Shown here: positions 38,790 to 47,835 of the stretch, in pieces
Position numbering within the stretch: position 1 is the stretch's first letter
Layout: each line of letters opens with the position of its first letter
IMG/VR virus record: IMGVR_UViG_3300025449_000010
Location: 1 to 64,000 of that record
Reading direction: 5' to 3' (one strand)
DNA length: 64,000 nucleotides
From: a virus
Notes under the pieces: model-generated
Told to the model about the DNA's origin: nothing
The model's database searches: none
What the model saw: the letters and a program-made list of their open reading frames with translations, nothing else
Translations under genes and position numbers: made by a program

Positions 38790-41700
38790 GTAATACGTTT
38801 GACCTATCTCTGCTGTCAAATCCTAATGGGAGTGTAGAATCCGCTACTGCCAATATTGATTGGGCAGCCGATAGTGGAGCACCATACATTACTCCCAACC
38901 CAGCACCAGATTCCCTGGCAGATAAGCTAAAAACAGCCCTGGTGGGTGCTCCAGTTACCCTGGATCAGACAATGGCTATGCTCAATAGTGCTGGAGATGC
39001 CAATTCTGTTACCTACGACACTGTGACATCCACACTCCAGAGTACATCAGCCCAGGCAGATGGATCTAATGGTCCTCAGCAGGCATCTACACAGATAATA
39101 GCTGAGGTACTCAAGGCTCTCAATCCACAGTGTGACCTGGCTAATGCTGCTACAAATAGTATCAGTAATGCCAACTCCATCCTGACTGATGCTGTGACAT
39201 CTGCACAGCTACTGGGCGGCACCCTATCTACTAACCCGAATAGTACACTCAACACCAGTAATACTCCCAGTGCCGCCTCTACCGCAGCTGCAGGTACTCT
39301 AGTTACAACTGCCACTGATCCAACCTTCACCTCATTACCTATACAGGCCAGTAATGACACCCCTACTGTCTCATCTACTGTAGATACCGCCGCCTCTGCA
39401 GTATCATCTTCCAGTAGTTCCTCTATAGACAGTCAAATTCAGGTAGACACCTCCAATATCCAGAGCTATCTAAATAAATCAGTAGCTACTGCCACTGACT
39501 CACTCAAGGCAATGGTAACTGCACTGGGTCAGGTAGGCGGCACCAACTATACAGTCAGTAACGTTAATATAGCTAAACATGATCACAGCATTACCCATGT
39601 TGAGGGTAGTCAGGTATCTAATGCCTATCACTATGAAGTTAACTCCAGTAATCACAGCGTACAGGCATCTAATTACAATTTAATATCGGATTCCATATAC
39701 AGAACATCATCCCAGTTCTTCGAGCAACATGATGCCAAGGTAACAACCGTAGCAGGAGACAGTAACAGTTTTCATGGTGGAGCTCATAACACCAACGCCA
39801 AGACGCATAATGTAGTGGCTGTAGAAACCTCTACGCATACCAGCGGAGATCATACTGTTCAGGTCAATAATAATCTAACTCATAATGTTGGCGGAGATAT
39901 ACTGCATACTGCAGCCAGTATCTCTCAGATGTCTACGGGTAATTACAGCATAGTCAATGGGTCTAGTTATTCAGTCAATACCATTGTCGGACTTAATCTA
40001 TTGGGAAGTGGGGATAGTACTTCATTGAAGGCGTCCAACAGCACTGCTACCAATACTCTCAGTACTGCTGCCAACGCTGCCAGCACACTTACTGGAAACA
40101 TATCTCATAATCTCTTCTCACTACTGGGTATCAACTCCACCTGGCTAAATTCTCTGGGTGCAGTCAGTAATGTACTGGGTGGCGGCACCATTCATCTGAC
40201 TGATAATTTCAATCCATTCAGTATACTGCAAGGCATCATCAGCGTTGGTAGTCTGATTCCGACTGACCTGATAGGATTACTGTCTCTGGCTAATCCCAAT
40301 ATTCTTCGGCAGATACCATTACTACGTACACTCACTTCTGATATTCTCAAAGGCTGCAATAAAGCTCCTGCAAGTAAGAATAGTACTAGTAAGCAGCCTA
40401 CTCTTGGAACTTTTACTGGATCTAGCGCTACTTTGTCTAATTTTCAAAGTACAGATCCAACTAAAACTACAGTGAATAATAGCACGGCTAAATCAACTAG
40501 CTCTAAGAAACCTACGCCAGGAGGTTCACCTGCTATTGATCTAACTTCAGCTAATAAAAATGTAGCCATTAATCCAGTTGGCTGTTATAACAGTAATCCC
40601 ACCAATATATATTGTGAATGGACTCTGCCTAGTAGTGGCGACAGTTCTCCTGCAAATTCCGACAATGGAGTTGTAGATGCAGTTCCCACTCTTAATTTAT
40701 CAATACCGGACTACATTAGGGCCCTTACCGGTAATTCCACAGCAATTGCCTTTCTGAGTAAAGACGCCAATACAGCTAATAAAATAAATAACTACATTTC
40801 TGCATTAAATACATCCTTAGATGATGCTATTACCAATTACAATCTTCCAATAAATATAAGAACAGAACTAGAAAAGCCCTATTCTATAGGTACTGCTGGT
40901 ACTGTAGAATTAATTGCTATCTTATCTTTTTTATATCAGAATCAGCCTCTAACTGCCGTAGACATTACAGAAATTAATCTCACTCAGCAGGGAATAAGTC
41001 CATCCGATGCAAACATAATAATAAACCTATTTAACGGAAGTATGGCTGCTAACCTACTCCAAGCAGCCAATTATGCTATTTCTAACGTAAATACTACTAT
41101 TCAACAGGCAGTCAGTCCATCAACTACAGGTATTAATGCTGGTGGAGGATTATTTGGCAGCAGTAACAGTAATAGTCAAATTAATATAGGAGGTTATAAC
41201 TATTCTGTCAGCAATTTTAATCTATATAGCCAAGCTAATCCTACTTTAAATCTTACTAGTCCCCAGAACTTAGTTGCATCAGTATTGGGCGATATTAATT
41301 CGTTAAATCAGACTAGCCCTGTTCTTAATGCCTTAAATATCAACCCCACTAACTATATAGATCAAATAAATGCCATAACCAATGGTGATCTTACAAGCAA
41401 TACAATTCAATTAACTTTAAACAGTGCCGCCGCCTCCACTCCTCAAAACAATACGCTTGGATTATCTCCGCAGTCTATATTAGTATTTAATGCAGTTAAA
41501 GACAGTATTAATCAGACGCTTTCTCAGACCTACCCCTCATCTACGACTAATAAAATAGTCAATGCCCTAGGCAGTATTACTCTGGGAAGTGCTCAGCAGG
41601 ATCTCAACAGTATAAGCAAATTACTAACTAGCTCTGGCATTATTCCATCTCAGGCAATCAGTATCGCCAGTAAGGTTCTCCCCATAGCTACTACCCTGGC

Positions 41701-42790
41701 AAGTGGTAATGTCATGTCACTGCTATCATCACAGGGACTAACTCAGATAACAAATGCTCTGTCTAGCATACCTGGCATATCCAGTTTGCTGACTAAATCA
41801 AATACCATACTGGGAGATGTATCTAATTTACTCAATATACCTGGTACCGTAGCTAAACTGATTAACAGTAAGATACCTCTACTTCAGCAGCTAGATACTC
41901 TAATTAACTGTCCCGATCTGTTTGGCTCCATAGGTAAGGCACTGGGTAAAGAGACAGGATTTACTGCTATATCGGATGCTGTTAATAAATTAAATACACA
42001 GACTACACAGATTAATTCGACTGCCGCGAAAATCCTCGATATTCCCCCTGATGGTAATAATCCCATTGCCGCTAGTAATGATAGTACCAGTACCGCCTTC
42101 ACCATGTCAGCTGAGGTAGCAGCTCAAGCATATAATCAACAGGCAGTTAATGCTGCTGCAAGTCTAGATCAACATCCAGCTGTTAATTCCACTGGTCAAT
42201 CTCTACAGGCTGCTAGGTACATGGAACAGCTACCTAGATTCATACAGATAATGAATAGTATAGCCCTGTCTCCTGTTACTGCTGCCCGTGAACTGAATAA
42301 TTACTATCAGCAGGTAGGTATTACACCCAACGACACAGCTGAAAATATAGTCAGCAATATAATAAATGCCACGCAACAGATACCCAGCAGCAGTACCGCT
42401 GTACAGATACCACAATGGCCTGCTGAAATGGCCACGGTGGATGTAATTGGTATGAACACTGGAGTGCTGTCTTTCGGTATGCAGACCATGTTTCGTCCTG
42501 ACACCTACTATCCAGGCAGCGGGATGTCTCTGGTAGTCAATGCCCCCCAATACCTGTATAAGGGCATGACACTGACTATTCAGCAGGATGACACTAACTA
42601 CATGCCCATCACCCTCAACTATACCGTCATAGACTATGACCCCACTACCAACCTGGGAGTAGCTATGCTGACTACTCGCTACACCATACTCAAATCAGTC
42701 GACAGTAATGGGCTAATCTACGAATTAAACGCCTCATGCATAGGCAATACTGTAATACCATATATTACGGATGCCTATATATTTGCCTAA
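38786..42790 (+). CDS. Large baseplate protein with spike-like repeats
   Basis: 1334 residues. Residues 255-410 (THVEGSQVSNAYHYEVNSSN onward) show the short repeating Gly/His/Asn beta pattern of gp5/VgrG-type beta-helical spikes. Residues 510-960 are AT-rich at DNA level and Asn/Ser/Ile-rich. Long stretches with periodic leucines (950-1060) are helical. The last 130 residues form a compact beta domain (FGMQTMFRPDTYYPGSGMSL). No tape measure is recognised elsewhere and this is the largest rightward candidate apart from the 1358-residue gene, but its spike-like part argues for a central baseplate/spike role. Coupled to the upstream gene by ATGA. Confidence 0.6.
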   Translation: MSNTFDLSLLSNPNGSVESATANIDWAADSGAPYITPNPAPDSLADKLKTALVGAPVTLDQTMAMLNSAGDANSVTYDTVTSTLQSTSAQADGSNGPQQASTQIIAEVLKALNPQCDLANAATNSISNANSILTDAVTSAQLLGGTLSTNPNSTLNTSNTPSAASTAAAGTLVTTATDPTFTSLPIQASNDTPTVSSTVDTAASAVSSSSSSSIDSQIQVDTSNIQSYLNKSVATATDSLKAMVTALGQVGGTNYTVSNVNIAKHDHSITHVEGSQVSNAYHYEVNSSNHSVQASNYNLISDSIYRTSSQFFEQHDAKVTTVAGDSNSFHGGAHNTNAKTHNVVAVETSTHTSGDHTVQVNNNLTHNVGGDILHTAASISQMSTGNYSIVNGSSYSVNTIVGLNLLGSGDSTSLKASNSTATNTLSTAANAASTLTGNISHNLFSLLGINSTWLNSLGAVSNVLGGGTIHLTDNFNPFSILQGIISVGSLIPTDLIGLLSLANPNILRQIPLLRTLTSDILKGCNKAPASKNSTSKQPTLGTFTGSSATLSNFQSTDPTKTTVNNSTAKSTSSKKPTPGGSPAIDLTSANKNVAINPVGCYNSNPTNIYCEWTLPSSGDSSPANSDNGVVDAVPTLNLSIPDYIRALTGNSTAIAFLSKDANTANKINNYISALNTSLDDAITNYNLPINIRTELEKPYSIGTAGTVELIAILSFLYQNQPLTAVDITEINLTQQGISPSDANIIINLFNGSMAANLLQAANYAISNVNTTIQQAVSPSTTGINAGGGLFGSSNSNSQINIGGYNYSVSNFNLYSQANPTLNLTSPQNLVASVLGDINSLNQTSPVLNALNINPTNYIDQINAITNGDLTSNTIQLTLNSAAASTPQNNTLGLSPQSILVFNAVKDSINQTLSQTYPSSTTNKIVNALGSITLGSAQQDLNSISKLLTSSGIIPSQAISIASKVLPIATTLASGNVMSLLSSQGLTQITNALSSIPGISSLLTKSNTILGDVSNLLNIPGTVAKLINSKIPLLQQLDTLINCPDLFGSIGKALGKETGFTAISDAVNKLNTQTTQINSTAAKILDIPPDGNNPIAASNDSTSTAFTMSAEVAAQAYNQQAVNAAASLDQHPAVNSTGQSLQAARYMEQLPRFIQIMNSIALSPVTAARELNNYYQQVGITPNDTAENIVSNIINATQQIPSSSTAVQIPQWPAEMATVDVIGMNTGVLSFGMQTMFRPDTYYPGSGMSLVVNAPQYLYKGMTLTIQQDDTNYMPITLNYTVIDYDPTTNLGVAMLTTRYTILKSVDSNGLIYELNASCIGNTVIPYITDAYIFA

Positions 42791-42804
42791 CGTTAATATC
42801 CCAT

Positions 42805-43179
42805 ATGCAGCCCATACAGGTCACCTATCCAATACAGTACGGCATATCAATCTACGTAGCTCCCATTGTCAGTGTTACCAGCGGCACTGTCAATCTAACT
42901 ATCCGCTATTCAACCAGTAACCCTGTACTTAACAGTGCCGCCACCTCTAACATCCTCTGGAAGAACAGTTCAGGCCACAGTCCCGGTGGAGTTAGATTTG
43001 ACTACAGTAGGAACAGTCAACTGCCTGCAGGCAGCTACTCCGTATCTGTAACCATTACCAGACAGGATGGACTCAACCTCAGTGGCAGCAGGATCTACAC
43101 CATTGACCAGCCCACCGACAACATAGTAATAGGGTTACCGTATAGCATCTATCCCTCTATTCCCCTAGCACATGCTTGA
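42805..43179 (+). CDS. Small protein with Ig-like beta domain
   Basis: 124 residues from the ATG at 42805, 14 bases after the preceding stop; an upstream ATG within that gene is less likely. It alternates strands through its length (VTSGTVNLTIRYST, GSYSVSVTITRQDG), like a single immunoglobulin-like domain, common as adhesive or stabilising modules in tails. Its end overlaps the gp25-like gene by 8 bases. Confidence 0.6.
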   Translation: MQPIQVTYPIQYGISIYVAPIVSVTSGTVNLTIRYSTSNPVLNSAATSNILWKNSSGHSPGGVRFDYSRNSQLPAGSYSVSVTITRQDGLNLSGSRIYTIDQPTDNIVIGLPYSIYPSIPLAHA

Positions 43180-43531
43180 CATAGGACTCACTAATGGTGA
43201 TATTGCCATCAGTAATAATGACGTAGTAACAGTCACTGATGTGAATAACTATCTGATGAAATCACTGGGCACACCCCAGGGACTGCTATCTCAACTGGCA
43301 TATGACAACAATGGAAAAATAACTGAGATAGATACCACATATGGGAATGCCATCTTCTCTATGCTCTCAGAACCAATCAGTTACTCCCTGATGAATGACA
43401 TGAGGCAAGCAGTTGTAGATGCTTCACTGGGAGCTGCCACTGACGTTACACTGCAGTTCCTGAATGCTGATACTGTAAACACCACGGTAACTACTAATAC
43501 TGGACTGATTCAATTTGTAGCTAAAGCCTAA
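43172..43531 (+). CDS. Baseplate wedge protein, gp25/W-like
   Basis: 119 residues, the usual size of T4 gp25 and P2 W proteins, which link sheath initiation to the wedge. The opening (LDIGLTNGDIAISNNDVVTV) and the middle (YLMKSLGTPQGLLSQ ... YGNAIFSML) fit the family. It immediately precedes a J-like wedge gene, the conserved W-J order, with one base between them. Confidence 0.8.
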   Translation: MLDIGLTNGDIAISNNDVVTVTDVNNYLMKSLGTPQGLLSQLAYDNNGKITEIDTTYGNAIFSMLSEPISYSLMNDMRQAVVDASLGAATDVTLQFLNADTVNTTVTTNTGLIQFVAKA

Positions 43532-43532
43532 T

Positions 43533-44573
43533 ATGTTAATAGACGATGTAGTAAGTCAGGTAAGAGCAGAACTGGGCACCCTCAAGAGTCCATTGTCTAA
43601 TTTTCCAGATCATGGTAACCTCTGGGCAATAGTCAGAGCACTGGGTAGTGTTGCACAGGATCAATTTCAGGCAACAGCTAGTACCAAGCAGTCCATGTTC
43701 ATTCAATATGCCACCGGCAGTGATTTAGATCTCCATGCTGCTAACTACGGATTGACCAGACTGGGGGGCAGCACTGCCAGGGGATACGTATTAATTAGCC
43801 TTACTGGAAGTAGCACTGTATCTATACCTGCAGGAACTGTAATTACCATAGGTGGTCAGGACTATACCATAAATACAGCATCTACCGTATACAGCAACGT
43901 AGAAATACCTGTGGCATGCACATCTACTAATAAGGGTAGTATATACAATGTAGCAGCAGGACAAGCTGGCTCTATAGCTGGATACCCCAACCTAAGCATA
44001 GTAGTTGGACAGTATAGAACTAAGGGAGTTGCTCAGGTAAATATAGCAGGCGGTATTGATGCTGAAAACGATGCAGCCCTGAGAACGCGAATACTGTCCC
44101 TATTTCAGAGGGGCGCACCCAGTCTACGGTCTCTTATTCTCGACCAGGTAGCTGGTATAAGCAGAGTCAATATAGTAGAACCATCATCTGGTGGAGGCTA
44201 TTTCTGGGTCTATGTAGATAGTAGTGACTACGATACCCTGAATCAGGTTAAAACTGTAGTCAATCAGTATCGTCCTATCGGTATAGCAGCAATTGTCAGT
44301 AGCCTGCAGATAGTTAACTATAATTTCACATTGGCAGTCAGTCTGAGCACTACCACCTCAGTATCTACCTTCGAATCCAATGCCAATAGCACGCTGAGTC
44401 AGTACCTAGCCTCACTAGCCCCAGGTACGTCACTGAGTCTCACTGATCTGACCCTATACATCCAGGGCAGTATCTCCCCCGATATAACTATCAGCAGTGG
44501 ACAGGCAATTAGTCTCAATGCCAATCAGGGTGCCGCCCTGGGTAAAATAACATTCAATATAACCTTCAAATGA
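43533..44573 (+). CDS. Baseplate J-like wedge protein (gp6/gpJ)
   Basis: 346 residues. It shows the Baseplate_J hallmarks: an N-terminal helical part ending in GSDLDLHAANYGLTR near residue 70; a beta domain (VSIPAGTVITIGGQDYTI); then GGIDAENDAALRTRI around residue 175, which is the best conserved family motif; and a C-terminal region with repeated strands. These proteins form the iris-like ring of the baseplate. Overlaps the following gene by 4 bases. Confidence 0.9.
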   Translation: MLIDDVVSQVRAELGTLKSPLSNFPDHGNLWAIVRALGSVAQDQFQATASTKQSMFIQYATGSDLDLHAANYGLTRLGGSTARGYVLISLTGSSTVSIPAGTVITIGGQDYTINTASTVYSNVEIPVACTSTNKGSIYNVAAGQAGSIAGYPNLSIVVGQYRTKGVAQVNIAGGIDAENDAALRTRILSLFQRGAPSLRSLILDQVAGISRVNIVEPSSGGGYFWVYVDSSDYDTLNQVKTVVNQYRPIGIAAIVSSLQIVNYNFTLAVSLSTTTSVSTFESNANSTLSQYLASLAPGTSLSLTDLTLYIQGSISPDITISSGQAISLNANQGAALGKITFNITFK

Positions 44574-46318
44574 TCAACCCAGGCGGTACGTCTAGAATTA
44601 GTGGACTGAGCATTACTCTCACCCCCACAGGTGGACAGGTAATCTATAATCGTGCTCCCCTGGCTAGTGTAACTGTGGTTGAACCTGACGTCCTGCAGTG
44701 GAATGTAACTCAGGAAGTAAATGTAACCAACTCATCCATCAGCATGGAGGGGAATTACACTGCTCCTGCCAGTACTGTCAGGGGTTGCTACGGCAGGAGT
44801 TCAGGTACCGTCTGGGTAATAGAGTCAGGTACCTATAACTGCTACGGTGAAACCACCATCTATGAATATATACCAGTAGATAATAATGGCTACTTCACCA
44901 GATCAGCCAACTACGGAAACTACAGTAATATCATTACCTATGCCCGTCTACTGGAGGTATCTGCCAACAGCATCACACCCATACTGAGAACATATAGCAT
45001 ACCTCAGGGACTGATATCTAATACCATAGACCTGCCCCTGGACTACACCCATCAGTCCATATCCGTAGAACTACTATATATTCAATTACTAGGACAATAT
45101 CTAGGCGGCACCAGTATTGCCGATACATTAGCACTATTACGTAAGATAGACAGCAACGGTTATCTGTACGATACAGTCTGTGGCTACTATGCCTTGGATC
45201 TTCCCACTGCTGCTACCTTCACACTGGACAACGATGTGCTACAGAGTGGCATAGTCAGTGCAGCATCCAATAACTGGATACCAACAAGCAGCACTGTCAC
45301 CTCTATCACCACCTGGGGATGGCATACCTTCATGCAGTCCACAGCCTGGGACACGACAACCAATTATGATGGCAGTATAGATACGGTGGCTGACCTACTC
45401 TATAATTCCAGCCCAGCCACCACAGCAGAGAGCTGTCTCAAGATACTGGGACTACTGGCCTATAATGATCTGAACGTCACTGAGACCTACATACTGGAAG
45501 CCTACAGGGAGTGGCGGGGATTACTCCTGACCGTGGCTGGTACGTCCACCCCAGATCCCTACACAGCAATGCTGCTCGCATTGGTCTTCTACCTCAACGA
45601 TAGACCTGACCTGGTCAGTCAGATGACAGGCACCATCACTCTCAACACCAGTTCACCTTCCAGCCCCATAACCAATACCGGAGGTACTGCCCTGGTCACC
45701 TATGCCCTGGCATCTGCCTTCATACCTGCAGTTCAGTCCCTCTGGAGTGGCGATTCCAGCTGGACATCCTATGACCTGACCAGGCTATACCCCTGCCACC
45801 GTGGACAACTGCAGTCCCTAGACTTCCAGTATTATCGCATTAATACATGGCTACAGAAGTGGATACCATACGCTAAATACTGGTATACAGTTGGTTCACC
45901 CAATCTGAATGACTTCCTACAGGCAATGGGGCTGATCTATGCCTCCTTCTACCTGTTACTGCAGAATGCTCATCAGGCCATATCAGTGCAGAACTCCTGT
46001 CCCCAGGACAGACTGGCCTGGTCACATCTCTACGGAGTAAATTTAGCCAGTCTCAATACTGAAATACTCAGTATACATGGGGTAGGTACCATGACTGACC
46101 TGCTGAGTATAGTCCCCAGTGCGCAGATAACAGAGGAGACCGCCATGGAGCTAGGGCACTATGTGACTCAGACAACTGGAAATCACCTGGGCAGCAGCAA
46201 CGTAACCATAGGTGTGCCTGACCCCACAGCTGATGTTGTAAATATTATTAACCGCTATCGCCCGCTGGCTACTGTCTGGAATGTAGTCAGCTATATAACT
46301 CTAGGAGCCCTACCATGA
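44570..46318 (+). CDS. Probable baseplate wedge protein
   Basis: 582 residues downstream of the J-like gene, where gpI or gp7-type wedge proteins lie. The N-terminal 130 residues are beta-rich. The middle (170-360) resembles an alpha/alpha arrangement with many Leu/Trp/Tyr. The C-terminal 180 residues contain a helix-rich block (YRINTWLQKWIPYAKYW) and end with NRYRPLATVWNVVSYITL, reminiscent of the closing segment of gpI-like proteins. Assignment is by position with weak sequence support. Confidence 0.6.
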   Translation: MINPGGTSRISGLSITLTPTGGQVIYNRAPLASVTVVEPDVLQWNVTQEVNVTNSSISMEGNYTAPASTVRGCYGRSSGTVWVIESGTYNCYGETTIYEYIPVDNNGYFTRSANYGNYSNIITYARLLEVSANSITPILRTYSIPQGLISNTIDLPLDYTHQSISVELLYIQLLGQYLGGTSIADTLALLRKIDSNGYLYDTVCGYYALDLPTAATFTLDNDVLQSGIVSAASNNWIPTSSTVTSITTWGWHTFMQSTAWDTTTNYDGSIDTVADLLYNSSPATTAESCLKILGLLAYNDLNVTETYILEAYREWRGLLLTVAGTSTPDPYTAMLLALVFYLNDRPDLVSQMTGTITLNTSSPSSPITNTGGTALVTYALASAFIPAVQSLWSGDSSWTSYDLTRLYPCHRGQLQSLDFQYYRINTWLQKWIPYAKYWYTVGSPNLNDFLQAMGLIYASFYLLLQNAHQAISVQNSCPQDRLAWSHLYGVNLASLNTEILSIHGVGTMTDLLSIVPSAQITEETAMELGHYVTQTTGNHLGSSNVTIGVPDPTADVVNIINRYRPLATVWNVVSYITLGALP

Positions 46319-47277
46319 AAATTACAGTAGCTGGACTGGGTCCACGTGGACTCTCCGTATGTCTCTATGCCCTGTCCAGGGGACTAGAGGTAACTGCCTA
46401 CGATCCCAATCCGCTGGGTACATGGGCGCCGCCCCAGATCCTTCCGCAATTTACCCTGCGTAGTCCATCCACATTCGACCTGGTGACTAACGGTCCAGAT
46501 TCACTGCAGGTCTATTCCCTGCGTACCTATCTGGGCTACCCATCTCCAACTGGATTAACCCAGGAACAACTGGAGACTGATGAGTACAGACCCAGTCGCA
46601 TACAAATGTCTGCCTACCTGAACTGGGTATGGAATCAGATCAGAGATTCCATAGACTGGATACCCACCACCTGTCCCAGCCCTCCCACAGTCATGGCAAT
46701 AGGCTCAGGCATACCGAAGATACCCGTCTGGGCACAGAACACCAGGCTACTGAACCAGATCACCAACAATCCGAATCACACAGGAAGAAGACTGCTGGTG
46801 ATAGGCAGTGGACAGCAGGCAGCTGAGTGGGTAGTTCAGCTGGCTGTCAATAATCAGGTCAGCTGGGTTCATAATCCAGCCCGCTCATCTCTCTATCCAG
46901 TTCCCTCCTATACGGACTGGGGAGAGAAGACTGCACTGGGCAGCCACTACTCCAGTAATCTCAATACCATGCAGCAGGCATTCTACCTGGCAGCTGTCAA
47001 GCAGTGGCAGCCCAGCATCACACCTGAGGTATTGGCTCAACTGGATACAGCAGACTATGAGGATATATCCTCCCAGCAGGCACTCAACATTAACTGGGAT
47101 GCTGTGGTACTGGCAACTGGTCGCCAGACTACCCAGCATGAGCTGCATAACTTCAGGGCATCCAACGGGGTCTACTATACAGGTACCAGCGCCATTAACT
47201 ACGATGGACCCAGACAGGGTAGCCTGATCTCAGCAGGGCCGACTGCTCATTCCATAATCAACAGCTTCATCCTATGA
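46315..47277 (+). CDS. FAD/NAD(P)H-dependent monooxygenase-like flavoprotein
   Basis: 320 residues. It has an N-terminal Rossmann motif G7-L-G9-P-R-G12, a second dinucleotide motif I163-G-S-G166-Q-Q-A-A-E171, and the ATG motif (A267-T-G-R) that closes FAD-binding folds. The segment RSPSTFDLVT followed by a Tyr/Leu block and SAYLNWV resembles the ornithine/lysine N-hydroxylase (SidA/PvdA/IucD) and flavin monooxygenase group, although the protein is shorter than those (about 440). It probably oxidises a small molecule with NAD(P)H and oxygen; the substrate is unknown. It is joined by 4-base ATGA overlaps to baseplate genes on both sides and has their codon use, so it is an integral operon member. 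Confidence 0.75.
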   Translation: MKITVAGLGPRGLSVCLYALSRGLEVTAYDPNPLGTWAPPQILPQFTLRSPSTFDLVTNGPDSLQVYSLRTYLGYPSPTGLTQEQLETDEYRPSRIQMSAYLNWVWNQIRDSIDWIPTTCPSPPTVMAIGSGIPKIPVWAQNTRLLNQITNNPNHTGRRLLVIGSGQQAAEWVVQLAVNNQVSWVHNPARSSLYPVPSYTDWGEKTALGSHYSSNLNTMQQAFYLAAVKQWQPSITPEVLAQLDTADYEDISSQQALNINWDAVVLATGRQTTQHELHNFRASNGVYYTGTSAINYDGPRQGSLISAGPTAHSIINSFIL

Positions 47278-47834
47278 CCACCCAGATATTCAGTCCACAG
47301 TCTGATACCCTCAAGGTACTCTCCTTCATACAGAAGGTCAGTCCCAGTATGTACTGGGGGATAGGTGGATTCAACCAACAACCACCAGCCAATCTAAGTC
47401 TCAGTGCCGCCCCCACCAGCGACATGGTATTCCTGCCTGCCTATGAGATACTACCTGCAGCACGCATAGACAGCACAGATCCCTGGTCATCCAGTCAGAA
47501 ACAGCAAGCCCAGACAACGCTAGACAATAGTTGGTATCTCTATAGAGGCATTACTGATACTGACTACCCATATCACTCCAGAGTTAGTCCCAACCTGACC
47601 GCCCCCCTGGTGGCTACTAATACCTACGTTTCAGTTAAGATATCGCCGAATCAACTCCCAGGTGCATTCTCCATCCTGGCACTATTCAGTCATGTGGTAC
47701 TGGGTAGCGCTGTCACTGGAACTAATCCACCCTATAGTGCGGCTAATGTGGTAGACACTGGACTACTGCACTGGATAGGTAGCTATAACAGCACTAGCAT
47801 AACCAATACCACCTACTATCAGCTCTTTCTCTAA
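47274..47834 (+). CDS. Hypothetical baseplate/tail protein
   Basis: 186 residues, start overlapping the flavoprotein stop by 4 bases and ending one base before the next gene. The composition is Ser/Thr/Pro/Tyr-rich with alternating strands and no charged clusters, as in baseplate attachment proteins. No family recognised. Confidence 0.6.
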   Translation: MTTQIFSPQSDTLKVLSFIQKVSPSMYWGIGGFNQQPPANLSLSAAPTSDMVFLPAYEILPAARIDSTDPWSSSQKQQAQTTLDNSWYLYRGITDTDYPYHSRVSPNLTAPLVATNTYVSVKISPNQLPGAFSILALFSHVVLGSAVTGTNPPYSAANVVDTGLLHWIGSYNSTSITNTTYYQLFL

Positions 47835-47835
47835 T

